A stretch of DNA of 64,000 bases from Tetracentron sinense (lineage: Eukaryota > Streptophyta > Magnoliopsida > Trochodendrales > Trochodendraceae), in assembly GCA_015143295.1 (NCBI GenBank), contig CM026559.1:19544826-19608825 (forward strand), read 5' to 3'. The position numbers were made by a program, and so were the translations under genes. Within the stretch, counting starts at the first letter, position 1. Each line of letters begins with the position of its first letter. The notes under the pieces were generated by a model. The model searched no databases and was not told where the DNA came from. It was given only the letters and a program-made list of their open reading frames with translations. Positions 1 through 11,640 of the stretch are shown in pieces.

Positions 1-27
1 CCCTTCATCCTTCAATTTGTTCGTGTT
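1..27 (+). pseudogene. gag: COP1 Gag fragment, left of the Sirevirus insertion
   Basis: These 27 bases are the only visible piece of the COP1 gag gene left of the SIR1 insertion. They read as a short hydrophobic Gag segment, and the same frame continues at 20056 once SIR1 and one copy of the target duplication are set aside. The continuing protein has the Asn-Tyr-Asn-Met-Asn context common in plant Ty1/copia Gag. The rest of gag and the 5' LTR lie outside the window. Confidence 0.8.
23..27. repeat. Target site duplication GTGTT, left copy (SIR1)
   Basis: GTGTT directly precedes the TG of the left SIR1 LTR. The same five bases follow the CA of the right LTR at 20051-20055. A 5-bp duplication is usual for Ty1/copia integration. 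Confidence 0.9.
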
Positions 28-1429
28 TGATGCCCAGATGGACCCTAGAGTGGGTGAATAGGGTTTATAGCAAATTAAAAATGTTCTAAGTGATTTTAGC
101 GGAAATAAAAATTTATCACAACAACTACCAAGTAAAATCAGAGATAATAAATAGAGAGAGAGGTAAAGATACCAGACACTGAAGATGTTATCGGGGTTCA
201 GCAACATGCCTACGTCCCCGCCTTTAAGCTTTCCCACTTCAAGGACTTTCACACGATTCACTAATCATACTCTTCTTTTCTAGCAGAGAGAAAGCCTACA
301 ATCCATTTCCAAGCTCAGGAAAAACCTCTATAATCCTTTTGATAGGCTCAGGAATAACCTCTTCAAGAGAGACTCTCTTTTGGATACACGAGAACTCTCT
401 TCTCAAAGTAGTGCAAGAATCCCTGATTCTTGAGTTTCAGAAAATTACAAAAATTTATTGGATATTTAATCCGAATTGAAGGCTCCTAATTTGAGCTAGA
501 TAGGAATTGAATACAAGGCTGACAATCTCTCAAGATGGATTGGAATTGAATGCTCAATGAGTGAGGGATTGGGTTTCAAGATATTAAATGCAAAAATAGA
601 GTATTGATTGCTAGAAGTTGTTGAGTGATGAATGATCAATAAAATAGTGTAATAATCTCTAGAATTCTCTATTTTGATCATAAATCAACTTTATTTATAG
701 TTGGGCAATCAATATGGCTGTTGGGGGAGCATTATATGCGAGCTAGCCGTTTAAAACTAGTTGTCATAGGTTTTTCCCGCAGACACTCGTCAAAGAGTGA
801 GAGTAATTTGGGTCTGCGTCGTCGATGAGTGGAGACAGAAGTAATTGCTTCATTTTCCTGTCACCCACTAGTTGACGAGTCCCTTGTACTCATTGACGAG
901 TTCACTGAAATTTTTTAGTAAGCTCATCTCAATGAGACCAAAAAGATGGGAAACATGCTAGGACGCTTAGGCAATCAATTTAATATTAGTTTAATCATTT
1001 TTAGGGCCTTAGAATGTTGTCCAAATTATACTAGGTCTCCTAGGGTCTACCTAGGTAGTCTTTGAGCAATTTCATTCCAATGTCTTGAGGACTTTTACAA
1101 GGTCCTAGACACTTCAACTTAGACACTAGTCTTCATAGAGAGATGATCTTCAATCTTGATTTGAGAAGCTCTACTCTTGATGGATCTTCATGAATTGTCT
1201 TTGAGCTCTTGGGGCTTCTTAGAAGAACTAGCACTTGAACTTTGACCTTGATTACTTTAAATTGATTTTAGCTCTTCAATTCTCCATATCTTGAATTTTG
1301 ATTTGAATGGACTTCTTCTCTGAAATTTCACATACTCAATCGAAATATTGGTACATCAAGAGTCATTTCATTATTGTGTCATCATTAGAACTAGTAAGGG
1401 TACATAGAGTTGTAACCTTGAGGCTAACA
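28..1429 (-). repeat. SIR1 3' LTR
   Basis: 1402-bp LTR. On - it starts TGTTAGCC at 1429 and ends GGGCATCA at 28. It matches 18657-20050 along its whole length with scattered substitutions and small indels. The small ORFs in it are not conserved between the two LTRs and are not counted as genes. Confidence 0.9.
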
Positions 1430-1442
1430 ATCTCTCATTTTT
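1430..1442 (-). other. SIR1 polypurine tract
   Basis: On - a purine-rich run (AAAAAATGAGAGAT) lies immediately upstream of the 3' LTR start TGTTAGCC, where plus-strand DNA synthesis would be primed. Confidence 0.7.
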
Positions 1443-1892
1443 TATGATGACATAATAATGTGAATGACCTTGGGATGAGCTCCCCAACACTATATGTATT
1501 CTTATAAATAGTGAGAGTAGCTCCCCCTCAACATGTACAAAAATTTCAGAATTCAAATATTTAGAGCATATGTCATATCTTTCAATAATAAGTCAAAAGT
1601 CATTTTGTTTTGAATTATGGAATCAAGAGAAGTTCCATGTACAAGATTTTCAATTGATTTTAGAATTTTGATTGTTTTCAAAACCAAAAAAAATATAAGC
1701 ATACACAATCATACACATACACATTCACATTTTCTCCCCCTTGGCAACATCAAAAAAAATAATAAAGAGATGGAAAGAAAAGTGAATTGGATTTCATAGA
1801 AGATCATCAAAAGTTCATACAAAGTCAGTCATTACATGAAAAGAGAAAAAAAATCACAAGAACAAAATAAAGCAAATCATGATAAGTCTTCA
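1443..1892 (-). other. SIR1 spacer between env-like ORF and polypurine tract
   Basis: AT-rich stretch with no supportable gene. It lies between the stop codons of the downstream ORF (1893) and the polypurine tract and contains A- and CA-rich runs near 1690-1740. Such non-coding spacers are usual before the 3' LTR in Sireviruses. Confidence 0.5.
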
Positions 1893-3113
1893 TCAGAGCT
1901 TCTGCCTTTTGTTAGGCCTGTCCAGCTTGGAGGTAGGCTTCTTTAGTTTGGTAGTCTTGGACAAGTCTTATGATGAGTCAGACGAATCTGAAGATGAAAT
2001 CACTGCAGGTTGCTATTGGGGCTTCTCTACTGGAGGGACTAAAGATGTGGCTGGAGGAGGTTGAGGAGGGTGAGATGGAATGTCGACATCATTGGGGATA
2101 GGAACAAGCTCCATCTTCTTCTTGATGAGAAGCATCTCTGAAGTGAGGTCATCAACATTAGCCGCTATTTCCCCAACTACTGGAGCCTGTGAATCCAGTA
2201 GACCAGCCATGTTGTGAAGATATCGAGCTTGGGCACTTACTGCAACACTAGTCATATCCGCACTCAGACGATCATTAGTCACATTGGCTTCAATAGCCTT
2301 CCTCTTTACCTATGAGATGATCGAGTCTACTCTGTTCTTTACAATCTCACTCGAGATTACCAACTCCTCAAACTTGGGCTGTAGCACAGCCTCTCTGGTA
2401 TGGAACCTAATCTGAAGTAGGTCTATCTTGGTCTCAAGAGAAGATAGCCTCACCCTGGTCTTATCCTGGAAGAGCAACTGGCTCTGTCTCATCTCAGAAT
2501 GAAATTCCTCCATGCTAGAAGCCATGGAAGCAATCTGAGCAGCCATCAAGCTCATCTTCTCATCTGAAACTGGAGGAGCCTTGGGAGGAGAAGCAAAATG
2601 CTTTCCAGGATCCTCAAACTGATCTGATTCATGTCTCTGGGAGGTTTCAGGCACATCTACATCAATCATGATGTCTCCCCAATCAGGCTCAACTATAATC
2701 TCAGTCTCTGTAACAGGCTCAACCTCTGATTCTGCATGCTCTAGCTGTACTACTATCTCTGCTGGGTGAGCTAGCTCAGAAACATGAGAAGATGGAAGGA
2801 TGAGAGAATGAGGACGAGTAGAGGGGTGAGGATCTGTGATGGGAGAAATAGAAGGAGTGGAGTAAGAGGGTGGATGAGTGGGAGTAGGGATAAAAGAGTC
2901 AGGAATGTCAGATGAGGTGGAGGAAGGAATAGTCTGGGATTTTGGTATCTACACATTACTAAACTCTATGTATGAGTATCCCATTCTTATAATAGTAGCC
3001 TTGGAATAGACATCTGAGTCAGAAATGGACTTCTTGTCCTGATAAGAATCCAAAGTATTTTTGAAGTGTTTACAAACTTGAGTGAGTGCAAGGCCATATG
3101 GAAGTCTGCCAGT
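1893..3113 (-). pseudogene. SIR1 env-like / downstream ORF, C-terminal part
   Basis: One frame on - stays open for about 405 codons from the TEK-B junction at 3113 to a double stop at 1890-1895, with internal stops at 2949-2951, 2310-2312, 2013-2015 and near 1978. The N-terminal part begins with a Leu-Pro-Tyr-Gly motif and a later Arg-Met-Gly-Tyr motif, as I recall from plant retrotransposon ORFs often labelled 'putative plant transposon protein'. Then follow a Pro/Ser-rich stretch, an acidic segment and a Gln/Leu/Glu-rich segment likely to form a coiled coil. A coding region between pol and the 3' LTR is a known Sirevirus trait, often called env-like. I see no clear signal peptide or transmembrane anchor, so a membrane role is not shown. 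The N-terminus is lost at the insertion. Confidence 0.65.
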
Positions 3114-3402
3114 TGTCGCGCCCCAAAATACCCCCTAGGAGTTAAGGGATACTTTGGGTGTGACTATACTTAACCTGGCAAACCATGCTACAATGAACGA
3201 GGTATAACATGATCTAATGGAATATAATACAGAGTGCGGAAACTACAATATTGCGGAAGCGCAAACTAATTTTTTTATTTTCTTCTATAAACTTAACAAG
3301 TATTCCAAGTTCATACAAAATATGACATGTAAAGGTGGACATGCCCACCTATCAAAATACAAAAGACCAAATACAAAATACAACTCTATCTCGCTCAAAA
3401 GT

Positions 3403-3550
3403 CACCCCCATGGGGCCAATGGTCTAAGTCTCTCGCCTCAGTCTGAGGCTCAACTACCGAATCTTCATAAGGTTCTTCCTCGCCATAGTCCTCCTCAACC
3501 TAAGGACTCGGGGCACAAATGTCGAAAGGGACTCGTGTACCTGCCGATAT
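3403..3550 (-). pseudogene. LTR small acidic ORF, decayed copy (TEK-B 3' LTR)
   Basis: Homologue of the small ORF found in the other chromovirus LTRs. Here the start is ATA instead of ATG, and the conserved Trp codon of the GPW motif has become TAG. The PFDIC and EEDYGEEE motifs are still readable and the frame continues to an Asp-Leu-Asp-His-Trp-Pro ending shared with TEK-C. Confidence 0.6.
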
Positions 3551-3744
3551 AAAAGTACGACTGAGCATAGAATACTCAGCGAGTACAATCTCCTAGCTAA
3601 CAATAATAAAAATGAGCAAAGCATCATATGCAAGTATTGGAAAGTACAGTTCATACTCATTTAAAACAACATCATACATAACCAATTATTAAATCACAAC
3701 TCTAATGAAAACTAACCATCTTTAGAAAACACATGAGTTCCTTC

Positions 3745-4205
3745 CATATTTCTTCTGAGCCAGAAGTTAGTACCCGCACAACCCTGGGCTACCAACCTCC
3801 TTGATAGTACAACACTTTAGAGTCTTTTCTTATGAGCCAGGGATTAGCACCCACAGAATCCTGGGCTACCAACCCCCATGACAATTGTAATACCTTACTT
3901 ATGAGCTAGAGGTTAATCAACCTCCTTGACAATTCACACCCTTCTTATGAGCCAGAGGTTAGCACCTACACAATCCTGGGCTACCAACATCCTTGACAAT
4001 AAAATACTTTTGAACACCTCTTATGAGCCAGAGGTTAGTACCCCCATAACCCTGGGCTACCAACCTCCTTGACAATATAATACTTTTGAACCTTTCTTAT
4101 GAGCCAGAGGTTAGCACCCGCATATCCCTGGGCTACCAACCTCCTTGACAATACCATTCTCTTATGAGCAAGAGGTTAGCACCCTTAACCGGGCTACCAA
4201 CCTCC
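3745..4205 (-). repeat. Tandem array of about 60-bp hairpin units (TEK-B 3' LTR)
   Basis: Seven or so imperfect units each carry TTATGAGCCAGAGGTTAGCA and, about 20 bp later, GGGCTACCAACCTC. The arms GAGGTT and AACCTC (extended by AGC/GCT around a bulge) can pair, so each unit is a potential hairpin. The array recurs in the other TEK-B LTR. Confidence 0.8.
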
Positions 4206-5050
4206 TTAACATTTCTCCATATACATGTGTGCTCTTGCATAGCTATTATGAAACATAATAACATATTCGATTTGAGAGGTAACATATAGCATTTCCATTC
4301 TTCTCACATTCACAAGAGAATTTAAACAAGCATATGGAAATATGATAACAAAAGCCATTTTTTGGGAACTACAAGATTCATGCTTCTCAAACTTCATTCA
4401 ATTCAAGGTATTTTCATTCATGCATTTTACCAAGCAAGTGGTGTCCTACATTTCTTTTAGTCCTTTAAACTCATAATTTCTTTCTCAAGCATCACATGTG
4501 TATTTATTATGTGTACAATACCCTTCCACCATTTCCATCATTCAACACATCACAATATGGCATCCCATCGCCTCATTCCCTTCCTCTATCCATACATTCC
4601 ACCATTTATTTATTTTATCTTGTTTATGTTTTAGGGATTTAGTATATTTGAACACAAGGGGGCAAATAGGAAGATTATAATCACAAGAAACTCTAGTTTA
4701 TTACCATAGTAGCTAGGAAGGGTGTACTAACCTTGAAAGAAGAAGAGAAAACCCTTAAAATGATGAGGGAGATGCTGACCTAGCTTGGAGAATGAGCTCC
4801 ACACGTGCTTGAGGTTGGGTTTGATGAATCTAAGCCCTTTTTGGGATGATCTTGGGTGTTTAAACCCTTGATTCTCCCTCTCAAATGGAAAAGGGCCTCT
4901 TAAAACCCTAGGTTCTTCTCCCTCTCCCTCAAATACCTCTAACTGTAGTGAATGGGGACCCAAAAACTCGAGCAAGGCCTATAAAGCTAAAGGTTGCTGG
5001 CCAAAAGACCAAAAAGCCCTAAATGAAAATTCTACAAAATGCGATAAACT

Positions 5051-5262
5051 GAGCGATCGGTGGTTATGACCGATCGATTAGTCGCCTATCGAGCGACCAG
5101 TGTTCTTGGCCGAGCGATCGGTCAAAAACACCCTCTCTGGAAAAATGTCCCATAACAAAAAGTTAACCAGTTGATTGCTACCGATCGATCAGTTGTGGAC
5201 CGATCGATCGCTAATACTGACCGAGCGATCGGTTGTGAACCGATCGATCCCTAGCAATCAGT
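5051..5262 (-). repeat. GATCGATC palindrome block (TEK-B 3' LTR)
   Basis: Irregular repeats of CCGATCGATC, GAGCGATCGG and related words, several of them self-complementary. The block sits in the part of the LTR expected to be U3, at the same relative place as similar blocks in TEK-A and TEK-C. Confidence 0.75.
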
Positions 5263-5484
5263 GTTCTGCAGATTTTTGACCCATTTTACTATTTCGGCCA
5301 TAACATTTGACCCGTTCTTTGGATTTTGACGATTCAACTTGCGTTGGATTCGTGTTTTGAAAAAGAACATTTCTGGCTTTTCAGAATCTTCAATTTCTTC
5401 CTTATTTATTAATTAGGCTACATTAAAGACCAATTAGCTACGAAAGTGCAATTCATTAAGTACGGAAAAATCCGGAGTGCTACA

Positions 5485-5521
5485 TTCTCCCCCCCTTACA
5501 AAAATTTCATCCTCGAAATTT
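5485..5521 (-). other. TEK-B polypurine tract and upstream hairpin
   Basis: On -, an inverted repeat (AATTTCGAGGATGAAATTT) is followed by AAGGGGGGGAGAA, directly before the LTR start TGTAGCAC. The same pair of signals precedes every 3' LTR of the chromoviruses here. Confidence 0.85.
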
Positions 5522-5579
5522 AGATGATACATGCGTACACAAAACCACAACAAAATACACGAGAGAATGCCAGAGCTGT

Positions 5580-8500
5580 AAACAAACAATTGGGGATATA
5601 TTTTTCCTTTATTTCGGCCTCACGCTCCCAAGTAGCTTCTTCCCTCGAATGATGTTGCCATCTTACAAGGATTAATGGAATGATTTTGTTGTGCAAGACT
5701 TGATCTCGCCTGTCCAAGATCTGCACTGGTTGTTCCATTAGAGTGAGGTCTTCCCTAATTTCCATCGGATCAAGCTTGATGACGTGGGATGGGTCCGGGA
5801 TATATTTTCGAAGCATAGAAACATGAAATACATTGTGGACCGCCACCATGTGAGCGGGTAAGGCAACCAGATAAGCTACCTCACCGATTCTAGTGATGAT
5901 CTTGAATGGGCCCACGTACCTCGGACTGAGCTTGCCTCATTTTTGAAATCTTATAACACCCTTGGTCGGTGAAATTTTGATAAAAACCAAGTCGCCAACT
6001 CGAAATTCAAGATCTCTCCTTCTGTTGTTGGCGTAACTCTTCTATCGATCTTGTGGGTCTTTAACCTTTCCCAGATAAGTTTGACCCTGTTAGCCGTATG
6101 TTCAATCAATTCGGGGACCAATACGTTCTTTTCCCCGACTTCATCCCAATACAAAGGGGATCTACAACTTCTCCCGTACAAAGCCTCAAAAGGCGCCATC
6201 TGTATGCTTGCCTGGTAGCTGTTATTATAAGCAAACTCTACCAAAGGAAAGTGGTCTTCCCAACTTTCCTTGAAGTCTAGCATACATGCCCGGAGCATAT
6301 CCTCTATGATTTGATTCACCCGTTCTGTTTGCCCATCCGTCTGTGGGTGAAAAGCGGTGCTGAAGTCTAACCGAGAACCCATAGCACCTTGGAAGCTCTT
6401 CTAGAACCTGGAAGTGAATCGGGGATTCCTATTCGATACAATACTCACTGGTACTCCATGCAACCGAACTATTTATCTGATATATAATGCAGCCAACTGA
6501 TTGAAATTGAAGGTAGTTCGGTATGGTAAGAAATGGGCAGACTTAGTGAGTCTGTCAACTACCACCCATATAGCATCGATGTTTCTAGCCGTCAACGGTA
6601 ACCCCACAATGAAGTCCATAGAGATATTTCCCATTTCCACTCGGGAATAGGGAGGGACTGCAAAAGTCCAGCTGGTCTCCTGTGCTCGGCCTTGACTTGC
6701 TGGCACACAAAGCACCTGAATACATACTCCGCTACTTCCCTCTTTATGTTCTACCACCAAAAGAGCCCCTTGAGGTTCCGATACATCTTGGTACCCCCAG
6801 GGTGAATGGTATACTTGGACCGGTGAGCTTCATCCAATATCTCCCTTCTAACCCTTTCGTCTACAGGAACACATGTTCTTCCTTTGAATATAAAAGTCCC
6901 ATCTCCTCTTGTGGCGAAATCTTTGCTACCTGGATCAATCATCTTGTCTCGCTAAGCAAGTAACTCGGTATCCGATTCTTGCAATTCTTGGATCCGGGCC
7001 AAGATGTAAGGCTTAACGGTGATGTTAGCCATTATTGGCCCAACTATAGGGAAGCTAAGACTACTATCAAGTTTAGATGCATCCTCCAACAACTTCCACT
7101 CTTGCACCATCATGTGAGCCAAGAGTCCATGAGGCTTCCTACTAAGTGCATCGGCCACCACATTCGTCTTGCCTGGATGGTATTGAATAGAGCATTCATA
7201 ATCCTTCAAAAATTCCATCCATCACCACTGCCTCAAATTCAAATCCTTCTGGGAAAACAGATACTTAAGGCTTTTGCAATCTCTGAACACATCGAATTGT
7301 TCCCTGTAGAGATAGTGTCACCATATCTTCAATGCAAACACAACGACGGCAAGCTCTAGGTCATGTGTAGGGTAGTTCTTTTCATGATCCTTCAATTGCC
7401 ATGAAGCATAGATAATAACCTTCTGGTTTTGCATCAAGACACACCCCAACCCCACGTGTGATGCATCACTATAAACCACAAAGCCGCCACTCCCGGATGG
7501 CATAGTAAGGACCGGAGCCGTAGTGAGCCTCTTCTTCAACTCCATGAAGCTACTTTCACACTTGTCGCTGCAAGTAAACTTGGCATCCTTCCGAGTAAGG
7601 TACGTGAGGGGTGCAGCTAGCCTGGAGAATCCCTCCACAAACCTTCGATAGTAGCCTGCCAATCTGAGGAAACTACGTATCTCCGTGACACTCTTTGGTC
7701 TCCCCCAGTTCATTACTGCCTCTATCTTTGCCGGATCGACCGAGGTGCCTTCTGCTGACACTATGTGGTCAAGGAACGCCACCTTCTCCAATCAAAATTC
7801 GTATTTACTTAGCTTAGCATATAGCTTATGCTCTCGAAGCATCTCAAGAACAATACGAAGGTCTCGATTGTGCTCCTCCCGTGTCAGGGAATATACCAAG
7901 ATGTCATCGACAAACACCACTACACATTGGTCGAGAAATGGCCTAAACACCCGGGTCATCAAGTCCATGAACGTCGCCGGTGCATTCGTCAAACCAAAAG
8001 GCATTATAAGGAACTTGTAGAGGCCGTACCGAGTCCTGAAAGCTGTCTTTGGAATATCATCGGCCTTGATCTTCAATTGATGATACCCCGATTTGAGATC
8101 AATTTTTGAGAAAAACTTTGCTCCCTTCAATTGGTCAAACAAGTCGTCTATCCGTGGCAAAGGATAGCGATTCTTGATTGTGACTTTGTTCAACTGTCTG
8201 TAATCGATGCACATCCTCATCGATCCATCCTTTTTCTTTACGAATAGTACCGGAGCTCCCCATGGTGAAACGCTTGGTCAGATGAAACCAAGTAGTTGCA
8301 ACTCTTCGGTTTGTTCCTTCAATTCTTTAAGTTCAATTGGGGCCATCCTATAAGTGCTATAGAAACTGGAGCTGTACCCGGAGCAAGCTCTATCGCGAAC
8401 TCGATCTCTTGTTCCGAAGGTAATCCAGGCAATTCCTCAGGAAATACATCCAGAAACTCACTAACAACTAGGATGGTTGAGGAGTTTGTCATCTCTGGGT

Positions 8501-8908
8501 TTGCTAAGCTCAGAGCTACGGGGCGAGCAATATCTCTTTCCCCCAACCCTCAAAAGTGAAATGACTTAACTCCCATCGGCTTAAAATTCACCATTTTCTC
8601 GAAACATGCCACATGTCCATGGTGAGCCGATAACCAATCCATGCCGAGGATGATATCAAAATCTAAGTCTTGAAAGTCCAGGATGATGAGGTCGGCCAAC
8701 AACTCATTCTATCACACTTCAACTATACAATCCCTGTATATACGGTCCGTGTCTACCGACTTGCCCAGCGGAGTGGAGATGGTCAATTCATGCTTCAACT
8801 GACTGGACTTGGATGGGAATCCTTTCGCAAAGCTAGGCGATACAAAAGAATGAGTGGATCCTGTATCGATCAACACTCGGGCTAGGCAGTCATTCATTAA
8901 TAAAGCGC
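5580..8908 (-). pseudogene. pol: TEK-B Pol (protease, RT, RNase H, integrase, chromodomain)
   Basis: Domains read in order on -: aspartic protease with DTGSTHSF (about 8850); RT with the [11 protein letters not shown] and FVDDILVYS motifs (7792-8220); RNase H with [10 protein letters not shown] and HDLELA (7318-7791); the linker to integrase (6952-7218); the integrase zinc-finger region (6751-6942); the integrase core with HPQTDGQTERVNQ (5951-6382); and a C-terminal segment with RWQHHSREEATWE (about 5640), typical of a Tekay chromodomain. In the cell this would mature the particle, copy the RNA and integrate the cDNA. Frameshifts or stops separate nearly every block (for example near 8546, 7791, 7218, 6760, 6382 and 5915), and the natural stop is altered, so it is dead. 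Confidence 0.85.
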
Positions 8909-9052
8909 CTGTGTGATTAATTAATTCACGTTAATAGATTTCACGCAATAACAAATAAGTATCGGTAGTATGTTATACACATAGTAATCACATCACAAAA
9001 TAGCAACCAATCACAACTTGAAACTTTAGCATTATAGCGTACCTTGCACGAC
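8909..9052 (-). other. Putative intron between gag and pol (TEK-B)
   Basis: 144 nt on - with donor CAAG|GTACGCT at 9052 and acceptor CACAG|GCG at 8909. Removing it joins the end of Gag (Val-Val-Gln-Gly) in frame to the protease segment. If retained, Gag meets a stop within a few codons. Matching introns occur in TEK-A and TEK-C at the same codon. Confidence 0.7.
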
Positions 9053-10279
9053 ATCGTCAAATGCACGTGCATCCCGTTCTGATAAGGCAAAGACCTTACC
9101 TTGGTTTGCCCTGCGAGGTGGTGGAGTGGACTGTGTGGGTAGTGAAGGCCTAGACGCGGGAGCCTGTGAGGATCCCTGCTGGGAAGCCTGTCGAAGTGGG
9201 GGCCTACTCCCCTGTGGCTAGACCGGCTGCAGCTGCCTACGAGGGCAATCCCTGACCATGTGATTCACATCCCCACAGTGAAAACACCCACCCAAAATCT
9301 TTCGACATTCTCCGATCCTGTGGCTCCGGCCACAATAAGAGCACTCCTCAAATGCCGATGAGGACGTAGGTGGGACATATCGGTTGGCCTGTGAAAATGT
9401 GGGATGAGGCACCGATGTAGTAGTAGACTGAGATGCCTGTGATGCCAAGGGAGGCCTCTGTGACCGTATCGGCCTGGATGCCTGATATGGGGTTGTCCTA
9501 GCCCTCTTCTCTGCCGACCCTGAACTACTATGCCAGCCCCGGGTCATATCTCTCCTCTTGAAGAATTCTTCCGAATTCTTCTCGGCAAGCTTCGCCTTGC
9601 TCACAATCTCTCCCCATGTGGCCACCTGGAACATCGAGACCCTGTCCCTGATGGAGGGTTTCAATCCCTGCTCAAATTTCCTGACCCATATATGCTCAGA
9701 TGCAATCAGGTGAGGTGCGAACCTTGACAACTCTACAAAGGTAACCTCATAATCAGCCACACTCAACTCTCCTTGCACAAGAGTCATGAATTCAATCTCC
9801 TTCTGTTCTCTGACCGCCACCGAAAAATACTACTTATAGAAAACATCCAAAAATGCCGGCCATGTCCATGGCTCCCCCGCCCTGGTGGACTCCCTCTGTC
9901 TCTGTGCGGCTCTCCACCAGTGCTCGACCGCACCTTCCATCACGAAGGTGGCCCAGTCAACTCTTTGTTCATCCGTACAGTGGAGCGCTCTAAAGATCTT
10001 TTCCAGTTGCATCACCTATGCTTCGGCGACCATGGGGTCAGTAGTACCAAAGAAGGTGGGAGGACGCAATCTCCTAAAAGCTTCCAATCCTGAAGCATGG
10101 TGTGCCGGAGGTGGTGGAGGTGTAGAAGGAGTAACAGCAACCGGTCTTGCTGCTAACATAGCCAAAGTCTCAGCTATAGACGCAAAAGCTTGAGCAAAAT
10201 CTGGTTGCTCATCACCAGAAGGGGCATCACTTCCACTTCCCCTCGTATTGTATCCACGACCTCGAGCACCGCGTCTCAT
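9053..10279 (-). pseudogene. gag: TEK-B Gag
   Basis: Starts at an ATG (10277-10279) followed by an Arg/Gly-rich leader. It contains the chromovirus Gag core (MQLEKIFRALHC ... HWWRAA ... FVELSRFAPHLI) and two cysteine motifs near the end, including a CCHC zinc knuckle, CFHCGDVNHMVRDC. The product would be the particle shell that binds the RNA. Two in-frame stops break it: a TGG to TAG change at about 10016 and a stop near 9828 just after FYK. The gene ends at the putative splice donor. The homologous TEK-A2 and TEK-C copy 2 genes are longer open frames of the same type. Confidence 0.82.
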
Positions 10280-10579
10280 GATTTGATCCTGAGAACGACA
10301 GTACCACATGAGTCTAACTTGGATACAAATTTAGTAATAATTCTATATCGCATAATAGTTAGGAAGCATAAGAAAATTCATTCAAGGTATGCACGCAACA
10401 TGATAAGAATACAGTTTTGCGTTTCTAGCGTAGACCCTCAATTCGGTTGATCTCCAACCGGTTATGGAGTAAGACTAAGTTTTTTTTTCTACACTTGGAA
10501 TACGACTCCTCATTGTAACCTGAGACCTTGTTCAGTCATGATATCAGTTCTAAGTGACCTTAGGGACTCTAATGCCTAG
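10280..10579 (-). other. TEK-B leader between primer site and gag
   Basis: Untranslated leader with no gene. It contains a remnant (near 10470) of the AGACTAA palindrome that is intact in the TEK-A and TEK-C leaders. Confidence 0.5.
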
Positions 10580-10591
10580 GCTCTGATACCA
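10580..10591 (-). other. TEK-B primer binding site, tRNA-iMet
   Basis: TGGTATCAGAGC on -, four bases after the LTR end. It is the usual complement to the 3' end of plant initiator Met tRNA. Confidence 0.9.
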
Positions 10592-10862
10592 CTTCTGTCG
10601 CGCCCCAAAATACCCCTTAGGAGTTAAGGGATACTTTAGGTGTGACTATACTTAACCTGGTAAACCATCCTGCAATGAACAAGGTATAACATGATCTAAT
10701 GGAATATAATACAGAGTGCGGAAACTACAATATTACGGAAGCGCAAACTAATTTTTTTCTTTTCTTCTATAAACTTAACAAGTATTCCAAGTTCATACAA
10801 AATATGACATGTAAAGGTGGACATGCTCACCTATCAAAATACAAAATACAACTCTATCTCGC

Positions 10863-10976
10863 TCAAAATTCACCCCCATGGGGCCAATGGTCTAAGTCTC
10901 TCGCCTCAGTCTGAGGCTCAACTACCGAATCTTCATAAGGTTCTTTGTCGAAAAGGACTCGTGTACCTGCCGACAT
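10863..10976 (-). CDS. LTR small acidic ORF (TEK-B shared LTR)
   Basis: 37 codons from ATG (MSAG) to TGA. An in-frame deletion removes the middle of the conserved motif: the segment from PFDIC to the first EEDY is shortened, but the C-terminal Asp-Leu-Asp-His-Trp-Pro ending remains. It keeps the start that the 3' LTR copy has lost. The product is unrecognised. Confidence 0.45.
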   Translation of the reverse strand: MSAGTRVLFDKEPYEDSVVEPQTEARDLDHWPHGGEF

Positions 10977-11179
10977 AAAAGTACAGCTGAGCATAGAATA
11001 CTCAGCGAGTACAAGCTCCTAGCTAACAATAATAGTAATGAGCAAAACATCATATGCAAGTACTGGAAGGTACAGTTCATACTCATTTAACACAATATCA
11101 TACATAACCAATTATTAAATCACAACTCCAATGAAAACCAACCATATCTATAAAACACATGAGTTCCTTCCATATTTCT

Positions 11180-11640
11180 TATGAGCCAGAAGTTAGTACC
11201 CGCACAACTCTGGGCTACCAACCTCCTTGATAGTACAACACTTTAGAGTCTATTCTTACGAGCCAGGGGTTAGCACCCGCAGAATCCTGGGCTACCAACC
11301 CCCTTGATAATTCCAATACCTTACTTATGAGCCAGAGGTTAATCAACCTCCTTGACAGTTCACACCCTTCTTATGAGCCAGAGGTTAGCACCCGCACAGT
11401 CCTGAGCTACCAACCTCCTTGACAATAAAATACTTTTGAACACCTCTTATGAGCCATAGGTTAGTACCCCTATAACCCTGGGCTGCCAACCTCCTTGACA
11501 ATATAATACTTTTGAACCTTTCTTATGAGCTAGAGGTTAGCACCCGCATATCCCTGGGCTACCAACCTCCTTGACAATACCATTCTCTTATGAGCTAGAG
11601 GCTAGCACCCTTAACCGGGCTACCAACCTCCTTGACATTT
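11180..11640 (-). repeat. Tandem array of about 60-bp hairpin units (TEK-B shared LTR)
   Basis: Same array as 3745-4205, with the GAGGTT/AACCTC arms and several point differences between units. Confidence 0.8.

Larger units (their letters stand above)
3114..5484 (-). repeat. TEK-B 3' LTR
   Basis: 2371-bp LTR; on - it begins TGTAGCACTCC at 5484 and ends GCGCGACA at 3114. It matches the LTR at 10596-12896. It holds the degenerate small ORF, a conserved hairpin at 3560-3580, the hairpin array and the GATCGATC block listed separately. Confidence 0.9.

Noticed and set aside
1879..2064. Small + strand ORF
   Set aside because: Antisense shadow of the SIR1 env-like region, with no supporting motif.
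2771..2956. Leu/Pro-rich 61-codon ORF on -
   Set aside because: It is another frame of the Pro/Ser-rich part of the SIR1 downstream ORF, whose own frame continues through this region.
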